Source: Amycolatopsis australiensis
Lineage (GTDB): Bacteria; Actinomycetota; Actinomycetes; Mycobacteriales; Pseudonocardiaceae
Direction: 5' to 3'
NCBI RefSeq assembly: GCF_900119165.1
Contig: NZ_FPJG01000006.1
Span: 2,108,001-2,172,000, forward strand
DNA: 64,000 bases
The position numbers and the translations under genes were made by a program. Numbering within the stretch: position 1 is the stretch's first letter; each line of letters starts with the position of its first letter. Of this stretch, positions 38,014 to 46,627 are shown piece after piece. The notes beneath the pieces were generated by a model. It saw only the letters and a program-made list of their open reading frames with translations. It did no database searches and had not been told where the DNA came from.

Positions 38014-38231
38014 GGCTGGACAACGTCCGGCGCGGGCCCGGTGTTACGGCGCCGGCCGGCGAGGGCCGCGGTGAGCTGGACGAGCGAACCCAGGACCGTG
38101 ACGACGGCGTCCGGGGTGTGGCCGGCCAGCAGCAGCACCGCGGCGAAGGCGAACACCAGCAGGACGATCGGGTCCGCCGGGACGGCACACAGCCCCGACA
38201 AGCGGCGGCGGACGGACGGGAACACGGACAT
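38010..38231 (-). CDS. Small membrane protein, partner of the XRE regulator
   Basis: A 73-aa protein (MSVFPSVRRRLSGLCAVPAD then a hydrophobic region of two segments, about 22-60). A strong GGGGAGG site precedes the ATG at 38231. It overlaps the XRE regulator start by 4 bp, which argues for a common function, perhaps as modulator or signal receptor. I know no family for it. The upstream 274-bp gap (38232-38505) has no gene and holds the divergent promoters. Confidence 0.7.
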   Translation of the reverse strand: MSVFPSVRRRLSGLCAVPADPIVLLVFAFAAVLLLAGHTPDAVVTVLGSLVQLTAALAGRRRNTGPAPDVVQP

Positions 38232-38492
38232 GAGGACCTCCCCGGATCTCGCGCCGGCTCCCCGGCCGGCGTCGTCCTGCGATCGTGCGGGCCGGGGAAG
38301 GCGCCGGGAAGGCGAAGGCCGTTGCGACTTCGTGCGTGCCGGCCGTTGCGGCCCGGCGAACGTGCGCGCAACGGCCGGGCAACGCGCAACGGCGGCGCAG
38401 GCCACCGCCGTGAACAGGGGCGATCGGCCGCGCAACACCGGGGGACACCGCTGTGTTCGCCAGTTGGCACGCGGACGTTGACACTCAGACAG

Positions 38493-38505
38493 TAATGTTC
38501 CCGCC
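38493..38505 (+). promoter_or_regulatory. Probable leaderless promoter of acyl ligase
   Basis: TAATGT (38493-38498) lies 7 nt before the ATG. A TTGACA at 38479-38484 is too close (8 bp) to serve as its -35. Confidence 0.4.
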
Positions 38506-40194
38506 ATGAGCAGGTTCGTGGACACGCTCGTCGCCACCGCGACGGAGCGGGGTCAGCAGCGTGGCATGGTCACCGGGGAGCCGAAGGAGCCGGTCCGGCG
38601 GACCTGGGGCGAGGTGCACGCCGAAGCCCGGCGGATCGCCGGCGGGCTCGTCGCGGGCGGGTTCGAGCGCGGCGGGGCCGTCGCGGTGCTGGCGGCGGCG
38701 CCGGTCCTCATCGCGCCGACCGTGCAGGCCGTGTGGCTGGCCGGCGGCAGCGTCACCATGCTGCACCAGCCGACCCCGCGCACCGATCTCGCCGAGTGGG
38801 CCGAGGACACCGTGCGGGTGCTGGGAATGATCGGCTCGGACCTGGTGCTGCTGGGCGAGCCGTTCGACCAGCTGGCCCCGGTGCTGGAGCAGAAGGGCAT
38901 CGGGTTCAAGCTGATCACCGAGCTGGCCGGGGCCGAGCCGCTCGCGGACGTCGTCACCACCGAAGAGGGCGACACCGCGCTGCTGCAGCTGACGAGCGGC
39001 TCGACCGCCGACCCCAAGGCCGTCCGGATCACGTACGGGAACCTCTACTCCAACGTCAAGGCCATGGTCGAGCGCGCCGAGTTCGACTTCGACACCGACG
39101 TCATGGTGTCGTGGCTGCCGACGTTCCACGACATGGGCATGGTCGGGTTCCTGACCGTGCCGATGACCTTCGGCGTCGAGCTCATCAAGATCACGCCCGT
39201 CGAGTTCCTGGCGGGGCCGTTGATCTGGCCCGAGCTGATCACCAAGTACGGCGGCACCACGACGGCGGCGCCGAACTTCGCCTACGCGATCGTCGGGCGC
39301 CGGATGGCCCGCGTCGACGACGACGACGCCTACGACCTGTCGAAGCTGCGCATCGCGCTGAACGGCGCCGAGCCCATCGACGAGACCGCGGTCCAGACCT
39401 TTGTGGACGCCGGCGCGCGGTTCAAGATGCCCGCGGAATGCGTTTTCCCGGCCTACGGCATGGCGGAGGCGACTCTTGCGGTGTCGTTCGCGCCGTTGTT
39501 CACCGGGCTCACGCTGGACGTCGTCGAGGCCGACGCGCTGGAGGCGGAGAACCGCGCGGTGCCGGTGCCCGAGGGCGACCCTCGGCGCGGCACCGACAGC
39601 GTCCGGTCGTTCGCGCTGCTGGGCCGTCCGCTGGACGGCTTGGAGGCGGAGATCGTCGACGATTCCGGCCGGCGGCTCGGCGAGCGCGAGGTCGGCGAGA
39701 TCCGGCTGCGCGGCGAGGCTGTGACGCCCGGCTACCTGACGATGGAGGGCCCGGTCGCGACGCAGGACGCCGACGGCTGGCTGAACACGGGCGACCTCGG
39801 CTACCTGGTCGACGGCCAGATCGTCATCTGCGGCCGCCGCAAGGACGTCATCATCATGGGCGGCCGCAACCTGTACCCGACGGACATCGAGCGCGCGGCG
39901 ACGTCGGTCGAGGGGGTGCGTGCGGGCAACGCGGTGGCGGTCCGGCTGGACGCGGGCAGCCGCCGCGAGCGGTTCGCGGTGGTCGTGGAGTCGAAGCTGG
40001 CGGGCGACGCCGAGGCGGAGAAGAACCTGATGAAGCAGGTCTCGGCCCGGGTCCGCGACGCGGTGGACATGCGCCCGTACGCGGTGGTGGTGCTCCCGGC
40101 GGGCAGCCTCCCGAAGACGCCGTCGGGCAAGGTCAAGCGAGCGGCGACGGCCGTCCAGTTCGCGGACCGGATCCACAAGAACGCGGACGCCTGA
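38506..40194 (+). CDS. Fatty acyl-CoA/AMP ligase (FadD-like)
   Basis: A 562-aa ANL-superfamily enzyme that adenylates a long-chain fatty acid and passes it to CoA or a carrier protein. Motifs: LLQLTSGSTADPKAVRITYG (P-loop), WLPTFHDMGMVGFL, AYGMAEATLAVSFAP, GWLNTGDLGYLVDGQIVICG and PKTPSGKVKR with the catalytic lysine. The WLP-FHDMG pattern is shared with fatty-acyl-AMP ligases. It corresponds in place to M. tuberculosis Rv1013 (annotated Pks16). Confidence 0.9.
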   Translation: MSRFVDTLVATATERGQQRGMVTGEPKEPVRRTWGEVHAEARRIAGGLVAGGFERGGAVAVLAAAPVLIAPTVQAVWLAGGSVTMLHQPTPRTDLAEWAEDTVRVLGMIGSDLVLLGEPFDQLAPVLEQKGIGFKLITELAGAEPLADVVTTEEGDTALLQLTSGSTADPKAVRITYGNLYSNVKAMVERAEFDFDTDVMVSWLPTFHDMGMVGFLTVPMTFGVELIKITPVEFLAGPLIWPELITKYGGTTTAAPNFAYAIVGRRMARVDDDDAYDLSKLRIALNGAEPIDETAVQTFVDAGARFKMPAECVFPAYGMAEATLAVSFAPLFTGLTLDVVEADALEAENRAVPVPEGDPRRGTDSVRSFALLGRPLDGLEAEIVDDSGRRLGEREVGEIRLRGEAVTPGYLTMEGPVATQDADGWLNTGDLGYLVDGQIVICGRRKDVIIMGGRNLYPTDIERAATSVEGVRAGNAVAVRLDAGSRRERFAVVVESKLAGDAEAEKNLMKQVSARVRDAVDMRPYAVVVLPAGSLPKTPSGKVKRAATAVQFADRIHKNADA

Positions 40195-40197
40195 CCA

Positions 40198-40346
40198 AAG
40201 CGCCCCAATGTGGCCTTGGGTGCGTGTGGCGCACCGAAGGCCGCCTTGGGTGCGTGTGGCGCACCGAAGGCCGCCTTGGGTGCGTGTGGCGCACCGAAGG
40301 CCGCCTTGGGTGCGTGTGACGCACCGAAGGCCGCCTTGGGGCGCTT
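40198..40346. repeat. 30-bp hairpin array inside terminal inverted repeats
   Basis: Four full 30-bp units start with CCTTGGGTGCG at 40214, 40244, 40274 and 40304; a partial fifth starts at 40334. Each unit can fold by itself (GGCCTTGGGTGCG against CGCACCGAAGGCC, one mismatch). The whole array is bounded by AAGCGCCCCAA (40198-40208) and its complement (40336-40346). It lies between two convergent genes and can serve as terminator for both. Confidence 0.88.
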
Positions 40347-40350
40347 CGGG

Positions 40351-40707
40351 TCAGCGTTGCTGGAGGCGTTCCGCTCGGAGGGTGGGCGGGGTGGCGCGCT
40401 CCGTTGTCGCTTCCGCTGCCGTGCGGGCGCCCGGGAGGTCCGGGGCCTGGCCCGTGCGGGCGGCGAGCTGCTCCTCCACCGCGTCGAGGAACTCGTCGAC
40501 TTCGCGCTCGTCGTAGCCGCGCTTGCCGATCAGCGGCTTCGAGAACATCACGTGGTGCACTTCGGCGGCGGTCAGGTCGTCCTCCTCGGCGAGCGTCTTG
40601 GCGATGCGCCGGACGAACTCGTCGACCTCGTGCTTCGCGTAGCCACGGCGGCCGATCGGGGCGTTACCGAAGGTGACCTCGGCGAGGTCTTCGGCGGTGA
40701 ACGACAT
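40351..40707 (-). CDS. DivIVA-domain protein (118 aa)
   Basis: Two DivIVA-type motifs in tandem: FGNAPIGRRGYAKHEVDEFV (about 13-32) and FSKPLIGKRGYDEREVDEFL (about 55-74), then a polar tail. The start is ATG 40707, with GGAGA upstream. In actinobacteria this motif recurs in short proteins of unknown role as well as in the polar growth protein Wag31. No long coiled coil follows, so it cannot act as a scaffold like Wag31. It is close to a second such gene in the same direction. Confidence 0.8.
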   Translation of the reverse strand: MSFTAEDLAEVTFGNAPIGRRGYAKHEVDEFVRRIAKTLAEEDDLTAAEVHHVMFSKPLIGKRGYDEREVDEFLDAVEEQLAARTGQAPDLPGARTAAEATTERATPPTLRAERLQQR

Positions 40708-40878
40708 GGAACTCTCCGTCTCCGGGGTCTGGCGGTGCGAACTCCCGTACACCGTCCTAACCCTTGAACGGGTTCCCCCGGAAGGGTCGGACCCGAAGCT
40801 CACCCCGACGGGCGGCGCTGAGCCGCGATCGAGTGAGCCGGGACTACCCAGCGCTGTGTGGCCGGTTTCACACCGTCG

Positions 40879-41193
40879 TTAGCCGCGGCCGAACCACTTC
40901 CGCGGGCCCTGCGGCCGCGGCTGCTCGGCCGGCGGGCGCGGGTTCCGCAGCTCCACCAGCGCCGCCTCGGCCTCGTCCAGGAACAGGTCGACCTGGGCCT
41001 GGTCGTAGCTGCGCATGCCGACCGGCATGATCGTGAACTCGACGTAGTGGATGTCGTCGGGGGTGAGGATGTTGCGGCCGGAAAGGGCCTCGGCGATCAG
41101 GTCGAGGAACGCGTCGACCTCGTCCTCGTTGTAGCCGCGCCGGCCGAACCGGGGTCTGCCGAACGCGATCGCCCGGACGTCGTCGGGGGTCAT
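40879..41193 (-). CDS. DivIVA-domain protein (104 aa)
   Basis: A second short protein with two DivIVA-like motifs: [20 protein letters not shown] (about 11-30) and [20 protein letters not shown] (about 53-72), ending PRKWFGRG. It is a diverged paralogue of the next gene, 171 bp downstream. It starts 21 bp after the pth stop on the same strand, so all three may be co-transcribed with pth in front. Confidence 0.8.
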   Translation of the reverse strand: MTPDDVRAIAFGRPRFGRRGYNEDEVDAFLDLIAEALSGRNILTPDDIHYVEFTIMPVGMRSYDQAQVDLFLDEAEAALVELRNPRPPAEQPRPQGPRKWFGRG

Positions 41194-41214
41194 GGCCTCA
41201 CCTTGCCACCGATC

Positions 41215-41808
41215 TCAGCCCGCATGGAAGGCGTTCTGCGCGGCCGCGAGACCGGTGCCGATCAGCGCCTCGGTCGCGTCCGCGCACCGATCCACCTCGA
41301 ACGGGAGCTCCTTGCGCTCGACCGTCGAAAAGTCCTTCAGCACGAAGTCGGCCGGGTCCTGCCTGCCGGGCGGGCGGCCGATGCCGAACCGGACCCGGTA
41401 ATAGTCGCGGGTGCCCAGCGACTTCGTGATCGACCGGAGTCCGTTGTGGCCGTTGTCGCCGCCGCCGAACTTCAGCTTCAGCGCCCCGAAGTCGACGTCC
41501 AGCTCGTCGTGCACCACGACCACGCCGGACGGCGGCACCTTGTAGAACTTCGCCGCGCCGGCCACCGGGCCGCCGGAGAGGTTCATGTACGACCGCGGCT
41601 TCACCAGCACGACGCGGCAGCCGGCCAGCCGGCCTTCGAGGACCTCGCCGCCGGTCTTGTGCGCCTTGAACTTGCCGCCCATCCGCGCGGCCAGCTCGTC
41701 CAAGACCATGAAACCGACGTTGTGCCGGTTTCCGGCGTACTGGGGTCCGGGATTGCCGAGGCCGGCGAGCAATACCAGCTCGCCGGCCCCGGGCACGTCT
41801 TCGGTCAT
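41215..41808 (-). CDS. pth: Peptidyl-tRNA hydrolase
   Basis: A 197-aa Pth recycling tRNA from dropped-off peptidyl-tRNA. Motifs: [20 protein letters not shown] with the catalytic histidine, [23 protein letters not shown] and [14 protein letters not shown] place the start at ATG 41808 ([13 protein letters not shown]); the upstream in-frame sequence is not conserved-looking. It follows rplY by 52 bp, a pairing seen in many bacteria. Confidence 0.94.
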   Translation of the reverse strand: MTEDVPGAGELVLLAGLGNPGPQYAGNRHNVGFMVLDELAARMGGKFKAHKTGGEVLEGRLAGCRVVLVKPRSYMNLSGGPVAGAAKFYKVPPSGVVVVHDELDVDFGALKLKFGGGDNGHNGLRSITKSLGTRDYYRVRFGIGRPPGRQDPADFVLKDFSTVERKELPFEVDRCADATEALIGTGLAAAQNAFHAG

Positions 41809-41835
41809 GCGGAAAAGGTAACAGCGGAGCGAAAC

Positions 41836-41853
41836 TCCTCCGCCGAGGGAGGA
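41836..41853 (-). terminator. Small hairpin between rplY and pth
   Basis: TCCTCC and GGAGGA form a 6-bp stem with a 6-nt loop, 7 bp after the rplY stop. It could partly terminate rplY transcripts before pth. Weak. Confidence 0.35.
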
Positions 41854-41860
41854 AGGCGGA

Positions 41861-42466
41861 TTATTCGGCCGCTTCGGCGGACTCTTCGCTCTCGCCGGCC
41901 TCGGCCTCGTCGCCGCCCTCTTCACGCTGCGGCTCGTTGACCGCCACGACCAGCGACTCGGGGTCGGTGACCAGGGTGGCGCCCTTCGGCAGCTCGATCT
42001 GGCCGGCGAGGATCTGGGTGCCGACCTCGGCGCCCTCGATCGAGACCTCGACCTGCTCGGGGATGTGCAGCGCCTCGACCTCGATCTGCAGCGTGTCGAC
42101 GTCCTGGTTGACCAGGCCGCCGGGGCCGGGGGTGCCGGACACGACGACGGGGATGTCGACGGTGACCTTCTCGCCGCGCTTGACGACCAGCAGGTCGACG
42201 TGCTCGATGTAGTTCTTCAGCGGGTGCACCACGATGGTCTTGGTCAGCGCCAGCTCGCTGGTGCCCTCCAGGTCCAGGGTGATGACGGCGTTGGAGCCGT
42301 TCTCGCGGACGACGCGGGCGAACTCGATGGCCGGCAGCGCGAAGTGCCGCGGGTCCGAGCCGTGGCCGTAGAGCACGGCGGGGATCTTGCCGGCGCGACG
42401 CGTGCGGCGCGCGGCGCCCTTGCCGAACTCGGTGCGCGGCTCGACGGACAGACGTACCTCGGACAC
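41861..42466 (-). CDS. rplY: 50S ribosomal protein L25 (general stress Ctc form)
   Basis: A 201-aa Ctc-type L25: an N-terminal 5S-rRNA-binding domain ([40 protein letters not shown]) and a C-terminal TL5 domain, ending in an acidic tail of about 25 Glu/Ala-rich residues. The start is GTG 42466 with AAGGAG 11 nt upstream. It leads the rplY-pth group, as in mycobacteria. Confidence 0.94.
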   Translation of the reverse strand: MSEVRLSVEPRTEFGKGAARRTRRAGKIPAVLYGHGSDPRHFALPAIEFARVVRENGSNAVITLDLEGTSELALTKTIVVHPLKNYIEHVDLLVVKRGEKVTVDIPVVVSGTPGPGGLVNQDVDTLQIEVEALHIPEQVEVSIEGAEVGTQILAGQIELPKGATLVTDPESLVVAVNEPQREEGGDEAEAGESEESAEAAE

Positions 42467-42805
42467 GGTGTGGCACTCCTTCAGATCAAGAACAGCATGC
42501 AGCGGCGGGGGAGCCGGTCGCTTTGTGGCAACGGTGTACGGGCGGTTTCGGCGGCGAGTTTCCGGGCGTGCACGACGACGGGGGCTACTCGAGCCGCCGC
42601 GTCGATCACGCCGGGCACCCCAGAAGGGCCCCGCCTCGCCGAGACAACCTCAAAAGTGTAAACCAACCTCATCACGGTGGGTTGCGGCGGGTGCCCGGCC
42701 CAGGCTAGAACCCTCCTGAACCCCGGTGCGTGACGACACAAATCCGGTGGCGGGACTCCACCGGCCGAGGTGTGCTCGGACGCAGCGGAAGAGCAGGGGC
42801 GACAG
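42467..42805. other. 339-bp divergent intergenic region
   Basis: No gene is seen. Toward the lipoprotein, -35 TTGCGG (42682-42687) and -10 TAGAAC (42706-42711) with an 18-bp spacer form a plausible promoter. Toward rplY, TACACT (complement of 42656-42661) is a possible -10 and would give an rplY leader of about 190 nt. I found no known L25 leader motif. Confidence 0.4.
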
Positions 42806-43921
42806 ATGCGGGCTCGACGGGGCATCGCGGCGGCGGTGCTGCTGCTGGGCGGGCTGCTGGCCGGGTGCCAGGTGGCGGTCCCCGGCACGGCCGGGGTCTC
42901 GGTCGCCGGCCGGCAGACGGCCGACCGGCGGGCCCAGCAGCGCGACGCGGTCGACGCGGCCCTCACCGCGCTGGGCCAGGCGCCCGCGCTCGCCCTGAAA
43001 GCGACGACCAACGGCGCCGAGCAGCAGTTCCGGGTCACCCGCGGCGGCACCGCCGTCGGGGCGCTGCCGCTGGACGGCCGCGTCATCCAGGTGACGGCGG
43101 CCGCCGGCCAGTTCTACCTGCAGGCCGACGCGGACTACTGGAAGGCGCACGCCATCGACGAGGGCACGCAGTTCGGCACGAGCTGGGTGCGCTCGCTCGG
43201 CACCGAGCTGCCCTTCGACCCGGCCGCCCGGTTCGCCCCGCAGGCCCTCGCCGACGGGCTGCGCAAGGCACTGGCCGGTCTCGACCGGCTGAGTGACCCG
43301 GTCACGGTGAAGCTGCCGGACGGTACCGAAGCCTACGAGCTCGGTACCGCGCCGAGCGTCCTGCGCGTCACCACGGCCAAGCCGAACCGGGTCGTCAGCT
43401 TCGCCCCGGCGCTGCTCGACCCGCAGGCCGGGCCCAAGTTCGGTGCCGAGTTCCAGGTCGCCCCGCTGACCGGCGACGCGCTGAAGGCGTTCCACGCCGA
43501 TCTCGACACCGCCGTCGGCGGGCTGGGCCAGCCGTTCGAGGCGCTGGTGCAGGCCAGCGCCGTCGTCACGAACGACAACCTCGACTGCAAGGACTTCGTC
43601 GGCTCCTGTATGACGACGGTCGACGTCTCCAACAGCGTGGTCGGCTCGCCGGCCTCGGGCGGCAAGAGCGTCGTCCACATCACGCTGTCGGTCGAGGTGA
43701 GCGCGGAGTCGCTCGGCGCGCAGACGTGCACGGCGGCCGGTGACGCCGAGCCGTACGCGACGATCAAGCTCTCCTGCGCGGTCAAGTTCAAGCTGCCCAA
43801 CCGCACGGCCAGCTACCAGGTGCTGTCCAAGCCGAACGCGACCGCGGAGGTCCGCGCGGCGCTCGACGCGAACGCCGTGAAGGAGAAGGTCGCGGCCGAG
43901 TTCGCGGGCCTGGGCGGCTGA
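42806..43921 (+). CDS. Lipoprotein of unknown function
   Basis: A 371-aa secreted lipoprotein. The signal peptide ends in the lipobox LLAGC (AVLLLGGLLAGCQVAVPGTA). ATG 42806 is chosen because it opens this signal. The mature part resembles the LppX/LprG-like actinobacterial lipoproteins in its early region (LKATTNGAEQQFRVTRGG, GQFYLQADADYWKAH), and has a Cys pair (LDCKDF, GSCMTT) that may form a disulfide. It lies where mycobacteria carry lpqT between rplY and prs, but on the other strand and longer. A role in lipid handling is possible. Confidence 0.75.
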   Translation: MRARRGIAAAVLLLGGLLAGCQVAVPGTAGVSVAGRQTADRRAQQRDAVDAALTALGQAPALALKATTNGAEQQFRVTRGGTAVGALPLDGRVIQVTAAAGQFYLQADADYWKAHAIDEGTQFGTSWVRSLGTELPFDPAARFAPQALADGLRKALAGLDRLSDPVTVKLPDGTEAYELGTAPSVLRVTTAKPNRVVSFAPALLDPQAGPKFGAEFQVAPLTGDALKAFHADLDTAVGGLGQPFEALVQASAVVTNDNLDCKDFVGSCMTTVDVSNSVVGSPASGGKSVVHITLSVEVSAESLGAQTCTAAGDAEPYATIKLSCAVKFKLPNRTASYQVLSKPNATAEVRAALDANAVKEKVAAEFAGLGG

Positions 43922-43954
43922 GCTGGACACCTACCCCGGGGTGCGTTGCTTCCG

Positions 43955-43984
43955 TTGAAGTAGGTGATCTTCCGTTCCTAGCAT
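43955..43984 (+). promoter_or_regulatory. Promoter of the NAD(P)-binding oxidoreductase
   Basis: -35 TTGAAG (43955-43960), 18-bp spacer, -10 TAGCAT (43979-43984). Two copies of CTTCCGTT (43949-43956 and 43969-43976), 20 bp apart, overlap it and could be a direct-repeat regulator site. Confidence 0.45.
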
Positions 43985-44019
43985 CGGCTGCACACAGCCG
44001 ACTCGAACGGGAGCAGGAC

Positions 44020-44661
44020 ATGGCCAAGCTGGTGATTTTCGGAGCCACCGGGTACGCCGGGGGCAAGATCGGCGCCGAGGCGCTGCGGCGCGGGCACGAG
44101 GTGGTCGGCGTCGCACGCAACGCCGGCGCGGTGCCTGAGGGCGTCGACGAGCGGCAGGGCTCGCTGCACGACGAAGCGTTCGTGGCGGACCTGGCGAAGG
44201 ACGCCGACGTGTTCGTGGTCGCGACGCCGGCCCGCGCGATCGACGGCAAGAAGCTGGTCGACGCCGTGCCGTCGCTGGTGCGGATCGCGCGTGAGCACGG
44301 GGTCCGGCTGTCGTTCGTCGGCGGCGCGTCGAGCCTGCTCGTCGCCGAAGGCGGCCCGCGGCTGTTCGACACGCCGGAGTTCCCGGCGGAGTACAAGGAG
44401 GAGGCCGGCAGCCACGCCGAGGTCCTCGACCTGCTGCGCGAGCAGCCCGAGGACCTCGACTGGTTCTACGTCAGCCCGGCCGCCGAGTTCGGTGCCTGGG
44501 TGCCCGGCGAGCGCACCGGCCAGTTCCGCCTCGGCGGCGACATCCTGCTGACCGACGAGAACGGCAGGTCGTTCATCGGCGGCGACGACTACGCGATCGC
44601 CTACGTCGACGAGATCGAGCAGCCGAAGCACCGCCGCGCGCGCTTCACCGTGGCTTACTAA
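44020..44661 (+). CDS. NAD(P)-binding oxidoreductase (NmrA/YwnB-like)
   Basis: A 213-aa Rossmann-fold protein: the dinucleotide loop is at the N-terminus (LVIFGATGYAGGKIGAEALR), with VFVVATPARAIDGK and SFVGGASSLLVAEGGP typical of the atypical short-chain YwnB/NmrA group, which often bind NADPH as redox sensors or reductases. GGGAG precedes the ATG. No regulator gene is adjacent, although such genes are commonly controlled by HxlR or MarR proteins. Confidence 0.87.
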   Translation: MAKLVIFGATGYAGGKIGAEALRRGHEVVGVARNAGAVPEGVDERQGSLHDEAFVADLAKDADVFVVATPARAIDGKKLVDAVPSLVRIAREHGVRLSFVGGASSLLVAEGGPRLFDTPEFPAEYKEEAGSHAEVLDLLREQPEDLDWFYVSPAAEFGAWVPGERTGQFRLGGDILLTDENGRSFIGGDDYAIAYVDEIEQPKHRRARFTVAY

Positions 44662-44712
44662 GCTTTTTCGGCGTCCGGGTGGCGGAGCCCCCGGCCCGAG
44701 GCGGGGCCTCGC

Positions 44713-45582
44713 TTACCGAAGCTCGCGGATCACCGGCGCGAACGTTTCGAGGACCGGCTCGAACACCGTGATGTAGCTGAAGCCGTACCGCTCGCGCCGC
44801 GCCACCAGCTGCCCGGCGATCTCCTCGACCGTGCCCAGCAACAGCTGCGGCGCGTCGAGGAGTTCCCGGGCGTCCGCGACCGCGCTGCGCTCGGTCAGCT
44901 CGTGCCAGTGCGCGGCGGCCTTCTCGCGGTCGTCGGTGATCTCGACGTGCTGGACCAGCATGTTGTACTCGGCTTCGCGGTCGCCCAGGTGCGCCCGGAC
45001 GTACGCGACGCGCTGGTCCATCGCCTCGGCGTTGTCGAGCTTGAAGGTGCCCGGCGGCTTGCCGGGCTGCTGCCGGAGCCCGCCGAACCCGACGACGTCC
45101 GCGTGCTCGGCGGCCAGTTCCAGGACCCCGTCGCTGTTGCCCGCGATGAGCAGCCGCGGGTGGCCGATGCCTTCGTCCTCGAAGTGTTTCCGCAGGTAGC
45201 CGAGGCTTTCTTTGAGGTAGCCGATCCGGTCGGCCGCCTTCTGCCACGGCAGCCCGGCGTTGTCGAACTCGCTCTTCATGTGTCCCGCGCCGAGGCCCAG
45301 GTCCAGGCGGCCGTCGAGCAGCGCGGCGGTCGAGGACGCTTCCCGCGCGAAGAGCGCGAGGTTGTAGAAGGGCACGTTGGACACGAGCGTCCCGAGCCGC
45401 GGCCGTTCGGTGACGGCGGCGGCCATGGCCAGCACCGGGAACGGCGCGAAGCGGCCGGTGCCGAGGTGGTCGGGCACGGTGATGACGTCGTAGCCGAGTT
45501 CTTCGGCCCGGCGGCACTTGGCGATCCACGCCTCGCGGCTGCCGATTTCGCGGAGGCTGACGCCGAACTTGAAGTTCCCCAT
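44713..45582 (-). CDS. LLM class F420-dependent oxidoreductase
   Basis: A 289-aa luciferase-like monooxygenase-fold protein. Typical pieces are GYDVITVPDHLGTGRFAPFP, RLGTLVSNVPFYNLALFARE, LDGRLDLGLGAGHMKSEFDN and PRLLIAGNSDGVLELAAEHA. In actinobacteria this group uses coenzyme F420 or FMN. The substrate is not known. A 6-bp GC hairpin (44697-44711) directly after the stop may terminate it. Confidence 0.87.
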   Translation of the reverse strand: MGNFKFGVSLREIGSREAWIAKCRRAEELGYDVITVPDHLGTGRFAPFPVLAMAAAVTERPRLGTLVSNVPFYNLALFAREASSTAALLDGRLDLGLGAGHMKSEFDNAGLPWQKAADRIGYLKESLGYLRKHFEDEGIGHPRLLIAGNSDGVLELAAEHADVVGFGGLRQQPGKPPGTFKLDNAEAMDQRVAYVRAHLGDREAEYNMLVQHVEITDDREKAAAHWHELTERSAVADARELLDAPQLLLGTVEEIAGQLVARRERYGFSYITVFEPVLETFAPVIRELR

Positions 45583-45607
45583 GATCGGACGTTAGCCCCG
45601 GACACCC

Positions 45608-45637
45608 CCGCCGGGCGCGGGGTTTCGCGCCCGGCGG
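45608..45637 (-). terminator. prs terminator
   Basis: CCGCCGGGCGCG and CGCGCCCGGCGG form a perfect 12-bp stem around a 6-nt loop, 10 bp after the prs stop on the minus strand. No U-tract. Confidence 0.8.
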
Positions 45638-45646
45638 AAGGGAATC

Positions 45647-46627
45647 TCAGGCGTTGCCGTCGAAGAGGGACGTGACCGAGCCGTCCTCGAAGACCTGCTG
45701 GATGGCTTCGGCCAGCATCGGCGCGATCGACAGCACCGTCAGGCCCGGGAAGCGCTTCTCCTCCGGGATCGGCAGCGAGTTCGTCACGATGACCTCGCGC
45801 GCCTTGCAGGCCGAGAGCCGCTGCGTGGCCGGGTCGGACAGGATGCCGTGGGTCGTCGCGATGACGACGTCGGCCGCTCCTTCGTCGATCAGGGCCTCGG
45901 TGGCCTTCACGATCGTGCCGCCGGTGTCGATCATGTCGTCGATCAGGACGCAGAGCTTGCCCTCGACCTTGCCGACCACGCGGTTGGCGACGGCCTGGTT
46001 GGGCTTGTCCGGGTCCCGCGTCTTGTGGATGAACGCGATCGGCCGGTCGCCCAGCTGCTGCGCCCACTTCTCGGCCAGCCGCACGCGGCCCGAGTCCGGG
46101 GAGACGACGGTGATGTCCGCGTCGCCGTAGGTGGCCTTGATGTGGTCGGCCAGCACGGTCTGGGCCATCAGGTGGTCGACCGGGCCGTCGAAGAAGCCCT
46201 GGATCTGCGCGGTGTGCAGGTCGACGGTCATGATCCGGTCGGCGCCCGCGGTCTTGAACAGGTCCGCGATCAGCCGCGCCGAGATCGGCTCGCGGCCCTT
46301 GTGCTTCTTGTCCTGGCGCGCGTACGGGTAGAACGGCATCACCACGGTGATCCGTTTGGCGCTCGCCCGCTTGAGGGCGTCCACCATGATCAGCTGCTCC
46401 ATCACGTACTCGTTGATGGGCGTGGTGTGCGCCTGGATGACGAAGGCGTCGGTGCCGCGGACGGACTCCTCGAACCGGACGAACAGCTCGCCGTTGGCGA
46501 ACGTGTGCGCCGTCTGCGGGGTGATCGTCACGTTGAGGTGCTCGGCGACCTCTTCGGCGAGCTCCCGGTGGGCCCGTCCGGAGAAGAGCATCAAGTTCTT
46601 CTTCGGCGTACCTGACTTCGGACTCAT
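45647..46627 (-). CDS. prs: Ribose-phosphate pyrophosphokinase
   Basis: A 326-aa PRPP synthetase making the precursor of nucleotides, histidine and tryptophan. Motifs: [56 protein letters not shown] (cation loop) and the PRPP loop [16 protein letters not shown] 46627 overlaps the glmU stop (ATGA), so glmU-prs is one translational unit, as in mycobacteria. Confidence 0.96.
   Translation of the reverse strand: MSPKSGTPKKNLMLFSGRAHRELAEEVAEHLNVTITPQTAHTFANGELFVRFEESVRGTDAFVIQAHTTPINEYVMEQLIMVDALKRASAKRITVVMPFYPYARQDKKHKGREPISARLIADLFKTAGADRIMTVDLHTAQIQGFFDGPVDHLMAQTVLADHIKATYGDADITVVSPDSGRVRLAEKWAQQLGDRPIAFIHKTRDPDKPNQAVANRVVGKVEGKLCVLIDDMIDTGGTIVKATEALIDEGAADVVIATTHGILSDPATQRLSACKAREVIVTNSLPIPEEKRFPGLTVLSIAPMLAEAIQQVFEDGSVTSLFDGNA

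Noticed and set aside
40214..40340. 30-bp regularly repeated units as a possible CRISPR array.
   Set aside because: The repeats are directly contiguous with no spacers, each is a near-perfect palindrome, and no cas gene is near.
40208..40516. Open frames through the hairpin array encoding a repeated decapeptide.
   Set aside because: The frames exist in several phases because of the repeat; no ribosome site, and they run into the opposite-strand DivIVA-motif gene.
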